A DNA stretch of 64,000 nt from Sphaerospermopsis aphanizomenoides BCCUSP55 (GCF_001586785.1 NZ_LUFH02000008.1:20979-84978); one strand, 5' to 3'; counted from the first letter of the stretch, positions 34,296 to 45,497 are shown. Translations and numbers: made by a program. Notes: generated by a model from the letters alone, not told the origin.

Positions 34296-34715
34296 TCACT
34301 CCCCCTTCTTAAAAAACTGCTGCAAAATCTCCCCAGGCTCCCTATCCCAAGTATCAATATGCTCATAAATAAACCCCTCATCATTCAACTTATAAGTCGA
34401 ATACCCATTAAAAAATAACCGCGCTTTCCAGGGAACACGCAACACACCCCGCACAGTCCAAGTCGCTAAAATCGTATTTTCCCCAGACTCACACACATCA
34501 TGTAAATCAAAAGCAAGTTCCGTAAAAAATAACTGACCATGAAAACGCAAAGTCCAAAAAATAATCCGATAATTAAACTTACCATTAAACTTATTCACCG
34601 GGTCACGAAAAAAGATATCCTGTGAATAGATATTGTATGAAATATCCTGCTCAAACAAAGTCGGTAAATCTTGCTTGAGAATTTCGATAATCTGTTTTGT
34701 TTGTAATTTTTCCAC
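34296..34715 (-). CDS. DUF2358 (SnoaL/NTF2-like) protein
   Basis: 139 residues. Sequence IIEILKQDLPTLFEQDISYN and DIFFRDPVNKFNGKFNYR, then WTVRGVLRVPWKARLFFNGY and HIDTWDREPGEIL, match the DUF2358 family of small cyanobacterial and plastid proteins with a cone-shaped NTF2-like fold. Function not established. No signal peptide. It starts 5 bp after the stop of the GHL10 gene, so the two form a leftward operon, although no functional link is apparent. Confidence 0.85.
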   Translation of the reverse strand: MEKLQTKQIIEILKQDLPTLFEQDISYNIYSQDIFFRDPVNKFNGKFNYRIIFWTLRFHGQLFFTELAFDLHDVCESGENTILATWTVRGVLRVPWKARLFFNGYSTYKLNDEGFIYEHIDTWDREPGEILQQFFKKGE

Positions 34716-34720
34716 TGACT

Positions 34721-35881
34721 CTATACCTGAAAAAACTTTCTCACCCGTTTTTCTAATCTTTGCAAAATAGAAGTAGACCTGCGATAACTCACATTCATAT
34801 CCTGTAAATCTACTAAATTCGGAAATAAAGCCGACTCAGCATAAGGTCCTTTTCTCAGAACTTTTGCCAATTGATTATTATTTTCCCGCAAACCTTCATA
34901 AAAAAAGCATACTTCTCCATTAATTCCCAACTGACGATGATATTCTATCACCTTTAATAAATAATTGGCACTCATTCGATATTTTCCTAATTTAATCAAA
35001 ATTCCTGGCGCTAGTTTTGGTAACATTGCATCTGTAAACTGCTCATTAACCAACCTATTAAGAATACATTTATAACTGAGAAAATCACGACGATAAATTT
35101 GCGGATGAATAATATCCACAATTCCCCGTTTTAACCAAGTTGGTGAATCTTGCAAATATTCCCTAAATCCCCAATCATAAATATTCGGAGACATCGACAC
35201 TAATAAATCAGGATTTACTGCTTTTACTTCTTGGTAAAGCAATGCTAAAAAATCAGTTAAAATATTTGCTCGCCACTGTAACCAATGTTTATCCTTGTGG
35301 TTTTGTGGTGGATTTTTTTGAAATTGTTGGCGGTAGCGGTGTACAGTTCCTGGGTCATAGCCTCCTGCCGATGGGAACGCCGGGAAACGATCATCTCCCT
35401 GCACACCATCCACATCATAATTATTAACTACTTCCAAAACTAAATTTAACAAAAATTCCTGCACCTGAAAATCAAAAGCATTTAACCACTCAAACCCATT
35501 CTTCTTTAACAATTTACCTTGGTAATTATATGCTCCCCATTCTGGCTTTTGTTGTAATAAAATCCCACCATTTAAATTGTAGGAACTAGCAAAACCATAT
35601 TCAAACCACGGGATGACTTTTAATCCCACCCGCCGCGCTGCTTCTATTAATTCTGCTAGAGGATCACGCCCCAAGAACCTGGAATCAATTTCTATCCCAA
35701 ATATCTTCCACATTGTCGGACTCGGATACAAGGTAACTCCTTGATTCCAAACCACAGGAAACACCACATTAAATCCTGTCAATGCCAGAAATTCCATTGC
35801 TTCCACAATGTTTTGTCTTGACTTGAGAACCTGACTATCAGTTCTGGTTAACCAGACACCACGAATTTCTACTTTACTCAT
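34721..35881 (-). CDS. Family-10-like glycosyl hydrolase (GHL10/DUF187)
   Basis: 386 residues of a TIM-barrel glycoside hydrolase-like protein: EIRGVWLTRTDSQVL at strand 1, FNVVFPVVWNQG, LIEAARRVGLKVIPWFEYGF, and YDVDGVQGDDRF carrying the acidic residues expected at the active site; VSMSPNIYDWG and IDIIHPQIYRR follow. Relatives include peptidoglycan- or polysaccharide-acting enzymes, often exported, but no signal peptide is seen here, so it is cytosolic or lacks an exported start. The C-terminus is a basic helical tail. Substrate unknown. Confidence 0.87.
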   Translation of the reverse strand: MSKVEIRGVWLTRTDSQVLKSRQNIVEAMEFLALTGFNVVFPVVWNQGVTLYPSPTMWKIFGIEIDSRFLGRDPLAELIEAARRVGLKVIPWFEYGFASSYNLNGGILLQQKPEWGAYNYQGKLLKKNGFEWLNAFDFQVQEFLLNLVLEVVNNYDVDGVQGDDRFPAFPSAGGYDPGTVHRYRQQFQKNPPQNHKDKHWLQWRANILTDFLALLYQEVKAVNPDLLVSMSPNIYDWGFREYLQDSPTWLKRGIVDIIHPQIYRRDFLSYKCILNRLVNEQFTDAMLPKLAPGILIKLGKYRMSANYLLKVIEYHRQLGINGEVCFFYEGLRENNNQLAKVLRKGPYAESALFPNLVDLQDMNVSYRRSTSILQRLEKRVRKFFQV

Positions 35882-36085
35882 TTACACCCTAAGACCATTT
35901 CGGATTTTAGATTTTGGATTTTGGATTTTGGATGATGAAATAATTGCGCCCTATAGGCTTTTCATTTTTCCATTTGTGCCTTGTTTGTGCAAGTTTGTAT
36001 AACTTTGAATAGATTTTTTCCTTAAAAATACTTTGTATAATTACTTTTAGTAAAAATTACAGAAGTTGTAACTTCATCAAATCTT

Positions 36086-36946
36086 ATGCCTATCATTGAA
36101 AATTCCTGGACACACGCCTACATCACCACCAACGGCATTAAATTACATTATGTCACCCAAGGAGAAGGATCTTTAATGTTAATGTTGCATGGGTTTCCTG
36201 AATTTTGGTACTCATGGCGACATCACATTCCTGTCTTTGCTGAAAATTATCAAGTAGTTGCTCTTGATTTACGCGGTTATAACGATAGCGATAAGCCCCA
36301 AGCGCAATCTGCTTATGTGATGGATGAATTTGTCAAAGATATTGAAGGAGTAATCAAAGGTTTAGGATACGACAGTTGTATTTTAGTCGCTCATGATTGG
36401 GGTGGTGCGATCGCATGGAATTTTGCCTACGCTCACCCAGACATGGTAGAAAAACTAATTATACTTAACCTCCCCCATCCCGCCAAATTTGCCCAAGGTT
36501 TAAGTACACCTCAACAACTATTACGCAGTTATTATATCTTCTTATTTCAACTTCCTCTACTTCCGGAACTGCTTCTCCAAGCCTCAGACTATCAAGCTAT
36601 AGCCAAAGCTATTCAAGGTACAGCCTTCAATAAAAACGCCTTCACCACAACAGATATAGAAGCCTACAAAGACGCAGCCGCCAAACGGGGCGCAATTACA
36701 GCCATGTTAAGCTATTACCGCAACTTATTTTCCCAATTAACCCCAAATAAAACCTGGCCTATTCTCGAAGTTCCCACTCTAATGATTTGGGGAGAACATG
36801 ACACGGCCCTAGGAAAAGAACTGACTTACGGTACCGAAGAATATGTCAGGAACTTACAAATTAAATATATTCCTAATTCTGGTCATTGGGTACAGCAAGA
36901 ACAGCCAGAACTAGTCACAGAGTATATGCAAGAATTTCTCGCCTAA
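36086..36946 (+). CDS. Alpha/beta hydrolase, epoxide-hydrolase/dehalogenase-like
   Basis: 286 residues. The fold has HGFPEFWYSWRHH (oxyanion and cap-contact motif of epoxide hydrolases), HDWGGAIAW with Asp as nucleophile, an acid around WGEHDTALG and His in SGHWVQQEQP. An Asp nucleophile in HDWGG identifies the epoxide-hydrolase/haloacid- or haloalkane-dehalogenase branch rather than esterases. The cap region (about 135-215) is helical. The true substrate cannot be read from sequence. No signal peptide; monocistronic. Confidence 0.88.
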   Translation: MPIIENSWTHAYITTNGIKLHYVTQGEGSLMLMLHGFPEFWYSWRHHIPVFAENYQVVALDLRGYNDSDKPQAQSAYVMDEFVKDIEGVIKGLGYDSCILVAHDWGGAIAWNFAYAHPDMVEKLIILNLPHPAKFAQGLSTPQQLLRSYYIFLFQLPLLPELLLQASDYQAIAKAIQGTAFNKNAFTTTDIEAYKDAAAKRGAITAMLSYYRNLFSQLTPNKTWPILEVPTLMIWGEHDTALGKELTYGTEEYVRNLQIKYIPNSGHWVQQEQPELVTEYMQEFLA

Positions 36947-37238
36947 AATCTAGGGTTACTAGTAAAAAATACTTAATTTAGTCCCACAACCAAAATTATG
37001 CTCTACGATACAACTTAAAAATAATTAACAATAAATTTAACTTCACAAATTCAACCCAATTCAGCTTTTGGATATAGCTCAAACCTATACTCAGCAACAT
37101 TTACAGCATCATTACCCACTTGAAAACACATCACATCTAGCTTGTGAGATAAATCAATCTTCTGCCACCATTTGGTGAGATAATAAACTTGTGAGGAAAA
37201 GGACGGATGCTACTCCATAAAAGGAAAGGGGAATTATT

Positions 37239-37694
37239 ATGAAACGTCAGCTACTAACAGCAATAGCCTTAGTTGCTCCCCTATTGTTTGCTAACTCAGT
37301 TCAAGCTGGGAATAGACAGGACTTACAAAAACTTTTGTCCACTGGGGAATGTCAGCGTTGTCAACTATCAGGAGTCAACCTCAGTGGCGCTCATTTAATT
37401 GGTGCAGACTTACGAGGTGCAAATCTCCAAGGTGCTAACTTAACAGAAGCCAACCTCGAAGGTGCTGACCTAACCGGAGCAAATTTGGCAGGTGCAAATT
37501 TAACATCAGCTTTTGTCACCAATGTCAATTTAAAACAAGCTAATCTTAACGGTGCAAACCTCACCAGTGCAACTATTAACGATTCCAATGTCTACAAAGC
37601 ATCAATGAATGACCTAACCATTACCGGGGCAGAAATATATAACACTGGTATTGGTATTGGTGGAGAAGATGCTCAACTACCTGACTGGGATTAA
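37239..37694 (+). CDS. Exported pentapeptide-repeat protein
   Basis: 151 residues with a signal peptide (about 1-23, LLTAIALVAPLLFANSVQA). A short CQRC motif precedes about 15 A(N/D)LxG pentapeptides (about 45-120), which form a right-handed quadrilateral beta-helix. A short acidic tail follows. Pentapeptide proteins are abundant in cyanobacteria and their roles are mostly unknown; export to the periplasm or lumen is inferred from the leader. AAAGGGGAA lies before the ATG. Downstream is an inverted repeat and then the convergent metK. Confidence 0.9.
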   Translation: MKRQLLTAIALVAPLLFANSVQAGNRQDLQKLLSTGECQRCQLSGVNLSGAHLIGADLRGANLQGANLTEANLEGADLTGANLAGANLTSAFVTNVNLKQANLNGANLTSATINDSNVYKASMNDLTITGAEIYNTGIGIGGEDAQLPDWD

Positions 37695-37952
37695 GCCATA
37701 GCAGGTGACAGTTCACAAGTCAAAAGTCAAAAGTCAAAAGTATTACCTCTTGATAAATCAAGAGGATTGAACAAGGAGAAAGTTTTTTTGTTTTCCCCTT
37801 TCAAGGGGAGCTTTTGACCCATTTTTTTGGTAAAGCAGATTTTAGATTTTAAATTGGAGTTAATCAACACAATCCAAAATCCAAAATCCAAAATCTAAAA
37901 TTAAATAGATCCCCGATTTTTGGGAAAAGTCGGGGATCTACTGTTGAAGTTT
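37695..37952. other. Convergent intergenic region with repeats and hairpins
   Basis: In order: an AAAAGTC heptad tract (37716-37741), a perfect 9 bp hairpin with a 2 nt loop (37746-37765), a CCCCTTTCAAGGGG hairpin followed by a short T run (about 37796-37813) that can terminate the pentapeptide gene, CAAAATC heptads (about 37870-37902), and the metK terminator. Confidence 0.75.
37906..37940 (-). terminator. Terminator hairpin downstream of metK
   Basis: TAGATCCCCGA pairs with TCGGGGATCTA (11 bp, perfect) around a 13 nt loop, 13 bp after the metK stop, with T-rich sequence following on the minus strand. It may act in both directions. Confidence 0.8.
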
Positions 37953-39227
37953 TTAAGTTAACGCAGGTGCGATCGCATCAGAAAGAGATTTATTAGCCGC
38001 TTGTTTCAGCACATCCATCTTATCAGTGCGTTCCCAAGGTAAATCTAAATCAGACCGTCCCAAATGACCGTAAGCTGCAACGTCCTGATAGAAACGTCCG
38101 CCTCTTTCACCGGGTAAGTTACGTAAATTGAAAGCATGGATAATTCCTGCTGGTCTTAGTTCAAAGTTATCTTTGACCAATTGCAGCAAAATTTCATCAT
38201 CCACCTTACCAGTACCAAAGGTATCCACAAAAATGCTCACAGGTCTAGCTACACCAATGGCATAACTTAACTGCACTTCACATTTTTCTGCTAACCCAGC
38301 CGCCACAATATTTTTGGCCGCATAACGAGCAGCATAAGCGGCAGAACGGTCTACCTTTGTGGGGTCTTTACCAGAGAAAGCACCACCACCATGTCGGGAA
38401 TAACCACCGTAGGTATCAACAATGATTTTCCGTCCAGTGAGGCCAGAATCTCCTTGAGGCCCACCAATCACAAATTTACCTGTAGGATTGACTAAAAAGC
38501 GTGTCTCCTCAGTTGGTTTAACTGCAATATCGCCAAATACAGGTATTACCACCGCTGACCACAAATCTTCCTTAATCTTGGCTTGTACCGCAGCTTCATC
38601 CGTAATATCCCCAATATTAGGTGTATGCTGGGTAGAAATCAAAATTGTATCAATACCTACTGGTTTGCCATCTTCATAAACTACAGTCACCTGGGTTTTC
38701 CCATCAGGACGCAGGTATGGCAAATCGCCTGTTTTCCGGACCGCTGCCAGTCTGCGGGCAATACGGTGAGCTAGACTGATAGGCAAAGGCATCAATTCTG
38801 GTGTTTCGTTGCAAGCAAAACCAAACATGATCCCTTGGTCTCCAGCACCAATTTTATCGAATAGTTCCTCACTATCCTCGGTGCGGGTTTCCTGAGCAGT
38901 ATTTACACCTTGAGCAATATCAGGTGATTGTTCGTCCAAAGCTACTAACACACTAGCACTATTGGCAGAAAAGCCGTTAACTGCATCAGTGTAGCCAATT
39001 TCCGCAATTTTTTTCCGCGCCAAATTGACGAAATTCACATTCGCTTTAGTAGTAATTTCACCAGTGATTAACACCAATCCTGTATTAACAACTACTTCAG
39101 CCGCAACTCGACTAGTGGGGTCTTGTGTGAGCAAAGCATCCAGAATAGTATCAGAAATTTGATCGCAGATTTTATCTGGATGACCTTCAGTTACGGACTC
39201 GGAGGTAAATAAATAACGACGAGACAA
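37953..39227 (-). CDS. metK: S-adenosylmethionine synthetase
   Basis: 424 residues, full-length MetK, which makes AdoMet from methionine and ATP. Key motifs are [16 protein letters not shown] (N-terminus), [15 protein letters not shown] (ATP-binding loop), [20 protein letters not shown] and a C-terminal [18 protein letters not shown]. An AGGAATATCC precedes the start. It supplies AdoMet to all methylations, including TrmL, and to SpeD at 23 kb. No SAM riboswitch fold is recognisable in the 140 bp leader. It lies downstream of prk but behind a strong terminator, so it is transcribed independently. Confidence 0.97.
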   Translation of the reverse strand: MSRRYLFTSESVTEGHPDKICDQISDTILDALLTQDPTSRVAAEVVVNTGLVLITGEITTKANVNFVNLARKKIAEIGYTDAVNGFSANSASVLVALDEQSPDIAQGVNTAQETRTEDSEELFDKIGAGDQGIMFGFACNETPELMPLPISLAHRIARRLAAVRKTGDLPYLRPDGKTQVTVVYEDGKPVGIDTILISTQHTPNIGDITDEAAVQAKIKEDLWSAVVIPVFGDIAVKPTEETRFLVNPTGKFVIGGPQGDSGLTGRKIIVDTYGGYSRHGGGAFSGKDPTKVDRSAAYAARYAAKNIVAAGLAEKCEVQLSYAIGVARPVSIFVDTFGTGKVDDEILLQLVKDNFELRPAGIIHAFNLRNLPGERGGRFYQDVAAYGHLGRSDLDLPWERTDKMDVLKQAANKSLSDAIAPALT

Positions 39228-39369
39228 AGGATATTCCTCCTAAATGAATTTTGTTCACTGAGTAAATTTGGATATTTAGGTCAGCTACTAATTTCTGAAA
39301 TCATAGCAATATTTACACACTCACTGTCTATATTTTGGACTACTGAGGACTGTGGTGAATAAATCCATC

Positions 39370-39406
39370 AAAAAAGGGTTACACCCACAGATGCAACCCT
39401 TTTTTT
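39370..39406 (-). terminator. Rho-independent terminator of prk
   Basis: On the minus strand, GGGTTGCA pairs with TGTAACCC (one mismatch), extended by A-run/T-run pairing, followed by TTTTTT. It begins 17 bp after the prk stop. Confidence 0.85.
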
Positions 39407-39422
39407 ACCAGCAATGCTGGCT

Positions 39423-40427
39423 TTAGACTTGAACGGCTAACTTTGCTTCCTGAGCGGTCAATTGCTCATAAACAGAGCGCATTTTCAACCCTGCCAGCAC
39501 TTGGAACAAACCAGTACCATTATTGGAACCTGGATACTCGCGGTGTTGCAGTAACAAGTGAGTCATCTCACCTGTGTATTTTGTAGATGTGTTGCTGAGA
39601 TGGTTTTCGATGTAAATTACTTCTTCTAAGTTGTCAAACTGACCATCTACTTCCAACACAGAAACATAGCGACCGTAGTACACATCAGAACCATAGTACA
39701 TTTGCATACCAGGGTAAGAACAGGTCAGTTTACGTCCACAAGGAGTCCACTGGATGGTTGAACCTTCATCAAACAAGTAAGCTGGCTCAAATCCTTCCTT
39801 ACCTTCCCGTTGCAACATCCGTACCCGTAGAACTTTACGTTCTGTATCGTTTTTAATCAAGTTGGTTGGTAATACTTGCAGAACCACATCCGCAAATTCT
39901 CTTTGTGGTTCAATAAACTTTTCAAAGTCAGGTTTGCGAGAATTGATTTGCGCTAACACATCTTCATAGCGGTGGCCACGTTCTGCCATATCGCGTTGTA
40001 TCTTCCAGGCAATTTTGACTTCATCACTGATATCAAAGTACACACTGAAATCAAGTAAGGCTCTTACCCGTTCATCATATAAAGGATGTAAACCTTCCAC
40101 AACAATAATATGGTTGGGATTAATCCGCTCTGGAGGATCGATTAAGCCGGTCTCGTGGTTGTAAATCGGCTTATCAACCGCTTTACCTTCTTTAAGAGCT
40201 TTAATTTGCTCATACATTAGGTCAAAATTATTAGCTCTGGGGTCAAGCGCAGTAATCCCAGTTTCCTTGCGTTGTTTACGATCTAAACAATGATAGTCAT
40301 CTAAACAGATAACTGTCATTAATTCTTCACCAAATAAATCGATCAATCGACGCAAAAATGTGGATTTACCGCAACCAGAGTCTCCAGCTACTCCAATCAA
40401 TACCACGCGTTCCGGCTTACTTGTCAT
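39423..40427 (-). CDS. prk: Phosphoribulokinase
   Basis: 334 residues. The P-loop is GVAGDSGCGKSTFLRR, with the cysteine regulated by thioredoxin inside it (GCGK); the partner cysteine is in VICLDDYHCLDRK. WTPCGRKLTCSYPG carries the C-terminal Cys pair used in CP12/GAPDH complex formation. The enzyme phosphorylates ribulose-5-phosphate to RuBP in the Calvin cycle and is switched off in the dark through CP12. Length and motifs match cyanobacterial and plant type II PRK. It is divergent from petH across about 1.1 kb and ends in its own terminator. Confidence 0.98.
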   Translation of the reverse strand: MTSKPERVVLIGVAGDSGCGKSTFLRRLIDLFGEELMTVICLDDYHCLDRKQRKETGITALDPRANNFDLMYEQIKALKEGKAVDKPIYNHETGLIDPPERINPNHIIVVEGLHPLYDERVRALLDFSVYFDISDEVKIAWKIQRDMAERGHRYEDVLAQINSRKPDFEKFIEPQREFADVVLQVLPTNLIKNDTERKVLRVRMLQREGKEGFEPAYLFDEGSTIQWTPCGRKLTCSYPGMQMYYGSDVYYGRYVSVLEVDGQFDNLEEVIYIENHLSNTSTKYTGEMTHLLLQHREYPGSNNGTGLFQVLAGLKMRSVYEQLTAQEAKLAVQV

Positions 40428-41114
40428 AAATCTCCTCTAAATACTAAAAAAGATGTGTGAATCAATAATTTTTCTCACAACAGATTTTTGAAACCAAGAG
40501 CTTACCGCTCATAGAAATCTGAACAAAGCTACCCCAAGGTAGTCAATAGTAGATAACTCAGTTTGTAATCTTAGTCAAAAGTTCTAAAACTACAAGGATC
40601 AACGGCAATCTCTCTACTCCCTCAAAAACAGTGGGAATTTCTTTTTTAGGTGGATTAAGCCTATGGATTCAACTTATATACTGCTCACCATCCGACTTAA
40701 CGTCGGCTTGATCTAACCTAGATATATCCGATTGCCGTCTTGTTACCAACTAAAGACTTAAAACTAAGTCGCATATCTACTCAAACTGAGTATTTATGTG
40801 TGTATACGGGTAGAAATTTAGTTACAGTTTCCTACTCCAATGGTAAAGTCCTGCATTCTTGCTACCCAGCATAAATGTAGAATATCAGGCTAGTGAGCAA
40901 CACAGTTATCCTGGCTACTTACTGAATTATCCTGAACCCTTGGCTGGTAAGTATTTAATCCTAGTGTTATACTATATTTTAACAGAAAGATGTATTTTGT
41001 AACAAGTTTTGCTGTTAAAAAGTATCTTCTAGTGTACCAATCAGCGGCGTGAGGGTGTAGGGGGAGAAATAAATTCAAAATTCAGAAAAGAGGGAATCAG
41101 GGAATATATATCTC

Positions 41115-41206
41115 AGGACTTACGCAAAACAGAACAAAAGTAGGGGTGATTCATGAATTACCCCTACGTAATAATAAGGTTTTCAGCCACATCTTGCGTC
41201 AGTCCT
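41115..41206. mobile_element. MITE-like element with 12 bp terminal inverted repeats
   Basis: Ends AGGACTTACGCA and TGCGTCAGTCCT are inverted repeats with one mismatch. Between them sits a near-perfect GTAGGGGT...ACCCCTAC palindrome (about 41140-41167). There is no coding capacity. The AGGACTTACGCA end is, from memory, shared by small non-autonomous elements of Nostocales. A clear target duplication is not visible. Confidence 0.6.
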
Positions 41207-41385
41207 AGATCTTTAACTTCTGCCCAATCCCCCATGCCCATGCCCCTGTAACTCTGTACTGTGGAAAAAAAAGATTAAATTGACTCACTGTTAACATTCC
41301 GTCCAAGACTTATCTTCTACTTTAGAAGGTGAACAGGTGTGTCCTTTACCATACCTAATATGTCTTGGCCGAGTGTACTGAGCAA

Positions 41386-41404
41386 GGCATCATTTAATGA
41401 TGCC
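41386..41404 (+). promoter_or_regulatory. Hairpin in the petH upstream/leader region
   Basis: GGCATCAT and ATGATGCC pair perfectly around TTA, followed by GTTTT, about 110 bp before the petH ATG. It could be a weak attenuator or a 5'-UTR structure. Whether it is transcribed is unknown. Confidence 0.4.
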
Positions 41405-41491
41405 GTTTTCCCAGATAGCCAGTTTTATGCAACTAAAATCCGGTAAACTAAAGCTGGCATAGGATGGGAATTATTTTTGATAAACGGTTAA

Positions 41492-42838
<1,347 letters not shown>

Positions 42839-42840
42839 TT

Positions 42841-42922
42841 TGGTCATTGGTCATTGGTCATTGGTCATTAGTTCCGAGTTTTAAACTCTAAGTTTGTAGG
42901 TAGGGTGATGCCCCGCCTACAA
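42841..42922. repeat. GGTCATT heptads followed by a GTAGG palindrome upstream of hom
   Basis: About four GGTCATT units (42841-42869) follow the petH stop. At 42894-42922 TTGTAGG pairs with CCTACAA with an inner GGG/CCC, forming a hairpin 33 bp before the homoserine dehydrogenase start. It resembles the GTAGGGG palindromes at 41.1 and 58.6 kb. Confidence 0.7.
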
Positions 42923-42955
42923 TTGTTTTATATATATAGTTTGGGTGCAAAATCT

Positions 42956-44245
42956 GTGAGTGTAAAATTAGGAATATTAGGATTAGGTACGGTGGGAACG
43001 GGGACTGTACAACTGTTACAAGATAGCGTTGGTCGTCACCCACTGTTAAAAGAGATAGAAATATATCGGGTAGGAGTGCGATCAAAAGACAAACCCCGTT
43101 TAGTAGAATTGCCATCAGGTGTAGTAACTTCAGATTTAGAAGGGATTGTCAACGATCCAGAGATAGATATAGTTGTGGAAGTCATGGGGGGATTAGAACC
43201 AGCGCGATCGCTCATCCTCACCGCTATTAAAAATGGTAAGCACGTAGTCACCGCGAATAAAGCCGCAATTTCCCGATTTGGGGCAGAAATATTTACAGCA
43301 GCCAACCAAGCTGGTGTATATGTGATGCTAGAAGCCTCTGTCGGCGGTGGTATTCCCGTAATTCAACCCCTGAAACAGTCTTTAAGTGTCAACCGCATTC
43401 ATACCGTCACAGGCATTATCAACGGTACAACTAACTACATCCTGACCAGGATGCAAACGGAAGGTAGCGACTTCAATGATGTTTTAGCTGATGCTCAACG
43501 TCTAGGTTATGCTGAAGCTGACCCTACTGCGGATGTGGATGGTTTGGATGCAGCTGATAAAATTGCTATCTTGGCATCTTTAGGTTTTGGTGGTCGGATT
43601 AATCTCCAAGATGTCTACTGTGAAGGCATTCGTCAAGTCAGCAAGACAGACATTGCCTATGCTGCCAAATTAGGATTTGTGATTAAACTACTAGCCATAG
43701 CCAAAGGCCAAACTGGTGAGAACTCTCAGTTATCAGTCAGAGTTCATCCCACCCTAGTACCCCAAACTCACCCTTTAGCTAGTATTAATGGTGTTTATAA
43801 CGCCATTCTTGTTGAAGGAGAACCCATTGGCCAGGTGATGTTTTTTGGGCCTGGTGCGGGTGCAGGTGCTACAGCTAGTGCTGTCTGTGCCGATATCCTC
43901 AATCTTGTGGCGACGCTCAAAACTAATACAGCGAATCCCAATCCTTTATTAGCTTGTAGACATCAAGGTTACTGTCAAATTTCTCCAATTTCTGAACTTG
44001 TCACCAGATTTTATGCTCGTTTCCTCACCCAAGACCACCCAGGAGTCATCGGTAAATTGGGTACTTGTTTTGGTAAATATGGCGTTAGCCTGGAGTCAGT
44101 TGTCCAAACAGGCTTTCAGGAAAAACTAGCGGAAATTGTGGTTGTCACCCATGATGTTCGAGAAGGAGACTTTAGACAAGCTTTAGGCGAAATTCAATCC
44201 CTGGAGGGAATAGATAGTATTCCCAGTATCTTACGAGTGCTTTAA
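42956..44245 (+). CDS. hom: Homoserine dehydrogenase
   Basis: About 429 residues. KLGILGLGTVGTGTVQLL is the NAD(P) fold; VTANKAAISRFG and the catalytic-domain INGTTNYILTRMQTEGSDF with AEADPTADVDGLDAADK are classic. A C-terminal ACT domain (from about 350, RFYARFLTQDHPGVIGKLG) suggests threonine feedback. The enzyme reduces aspartate semialdehyde to homoserine for threonine and methionine synthesis, upstream of MetK's substrate. The frame extends to ATG 42905, but the extra residues come from the palindromic repeat, so GTG 42956 (SVKLGILGLG) is the likely start. Confidence 0.94.
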   Translation: MSVKLGILGLGTVGTGTVQLLQDSVGRHPLLKEIEIYRVGVRSKDKPRLVELPSGVVTSDLEGIVNDPEIDIVVEVMGGLEPARSLILTAIKNGKHVVTANKAAISRFGAEIFTAANQAGVYVMLEASVGGGIPVIQPLKQSLSVNRIHTVTGIINGTTNYILTRMQTEGSDFNDVLADAQRLGYAEADPTADVDGLDAADKIAILASLGFGGRINLQDVYCEGIRQVSKTDIAYAAKLGFVIKLLAIAKGQTGENSQLSVRVHPTLVPQTHPLASINGVYNAILVEGEPIGQVMFFGPGAGAGATASAVCADILNLVATLKTNTANPNPLLACRHQGYCQISPISELVTRFYARFLTQDHPGVIGKLGTCFGKYGVSLESVVQTGFQEKLAEIVVVTHDVREGDFRQALGEIQSLEGIDSIPSILRVL

Positions 44246-44385
44246 GGAGGCAGGGTATGGGGTGTAGGGTGTAGGGTGTAGGGGAGAGAAATTTCTGTAT
44301 GTTCCCTGCTTCCTTTCCTCTTCACTGTCACCTGTCACCTGTCACCTGTCACCTCTTCCTCCTGACTCCTGAACTCCTGAACTTC
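44246..44385. repeat. Heptad tracts between hom and the CAAD gene
   Basis: GTGTAGG-type units (about 44259-44284) and four CACCTGT units (about 44326-44354) lie between the convergent genes, followed by CTCCTGA-type units up to the CAAD gene end. Confidence 0.8.
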
Positions 44386-44823
44386 TTAAGATTCTGAAGA
44401 GTCTTGACCAACAACCTGTGATTTGAGGGTTGTAATTTCACTGGTTAACTCTTGTCGAGTCGATGCTTTGAGCAAATAGCGATAAACAAACCAGGCAGAG
44501 TAACCAATACCTATCAACTCAAAAGTAGGCGCTACCAAAGGAATATCATTAAGAGAATCCAGTACAGCTAATAGTACCTTAACAGCGATTATAGCTGTAA
44601 CTACTAATCCAAGAGTAACTATAGGCTGTTTATACTGATTAAAAAAGTTACCTACATAGTCAGGTAATGTTCCTAAAAAACCAGAAATTTGTTGCCCATA
44701 TTTAAGCCATTGTTCTTGAGACTGCACCGGAGGCTGGAGTTTGGTAATGCTACCAACTTGGGTGTTGATATCTGGGATAGTTGTCTCTTTTGACTTGGTT
44801 TCTGTATATTCTTGTTCTTGCAT
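44386..44823 (-). CDS. CAAD-domain membrane protein
   Basis: About 145 residues. A polar N-terminus is followed by GTLPDYVGNFFNQYKQP, two transmembrane segments (VTLGLVVTAIIAVKVLLAVL; APTFELIGIGYSAWFVYRYL) and a helical tail (STRQELTSEITTLKSQV). This is the CAAD domain found fused to some cyanobacterial aminoacyl-tRNA synthetases and as stand-alone thylakoid proteins related to plant CURT1, which bend grana margins. Here it is stand-alone, so a thylakoid-shaping role is plausible. I prefer ATG 44823, which follows GGGAGTG, to ATG 44835. Confidence 0.88.
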   Translation of the reverse strand: MQEQEYTETKSKETTIPDINTQVGSITKLQPPVQSQEQWLKYGQQISGFLGTLPDYVGNFFNQYKQPIVTLGLVVTAIIAVKVLLAVLDSLNDIPLVAPTFELIGIGYSAWFVYRYLLKASTRQELTSEITTLKSQVVGQDSSES

Positions 44824-45497
44824 TTTCACTCCCATTATTTTGACAGTTGAGTTTTCTTAATCTGCACAATTCCAACTACAAGGTTGCTCCTGTAGGCAAT
44901 TGATTCCTGCATCAGCACCATTGATTTTAGGTTAAAAAAGCGTTTTAGTTTCTTATAACCATAATTCCCTATTACCTTTACTGCATCAACTACAGGGTAG
45001 AAAGTCAGTAAGAGGATAGAAGTCAAAAGGCGACACGATGTATTAAAATCAGCTTTTTGAGTTCTGTGAGTGTAAATTAACCAACTGGAATACTCAGGCT
45101 GTGATTATTCCATGCCATGTCATTTGCTCATCATCGTACTCATCGAAGCACAAATTATGCAAAAATCAATCTACTGCTGATGCATACAAGTCTAAACGCT
45201 GATTTTATCTGATATTAAAACTATCTTCAGCCGCATTCGTCAATTAACTTATTCATATTGATATTAATCTGTAACAATTTTTTTTTCTGTTCATATAGAC
45301 TAGACATAAAGAGTATTTTATGATATTGGGTTTATCCTAACATATTTCCAGATTGTCATAAGTTAAGCCTATTTTTTAGCCACGAATGATTTGCTGCTAT
45401 TATCAAACCCGATAAAATCAATTATAATTACATCACCAGTGATGATAAAGGCTAGACTTGTGGGTGATATTTGTGGGAGGGTTAAGGGATTGCAAGG
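44824..45497. other. Divergent intergenic region upstream of a sensor kinase
   Basis: About 670 bp. A leftward 63-codon frame (44835-45026) lacks recognisable features. No repeats, hairpins or operators stand out. It must hold promoters of the CAAD gene and the kinase. Confidence 0.55.

Noticed and set aside
37391..37588. Leftward 65-codon repetitive ORF
   Set aside because: It is the antisense shadow of the pentapeptide repeats.
37239..37694. Pentapeptide protein as a Qnr-type gyrase protector
   Set aside because: It has an export signal and lacks the size and loops of Qnr proteins, so it would not reach gyrase in the cytosol.
39228..39369. SAM riboswitch in front of metK
   Set aside because: No SAM-I, SAM-II or SAH-type conserved stems or loops could be found in the leader.
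41248..41259. NtcA-like site GTA-N6-TAC upstream of petH
   Set aside because: The NtcA consensus needs eight bases between GTA and TAC; six do not fit.
44835..45026. Leftward 63-codon ORF abutting the CAAD gene
   Set aside because: The composition is not clearly protein-like and no family is recognisable; the adjacency appears accidental.
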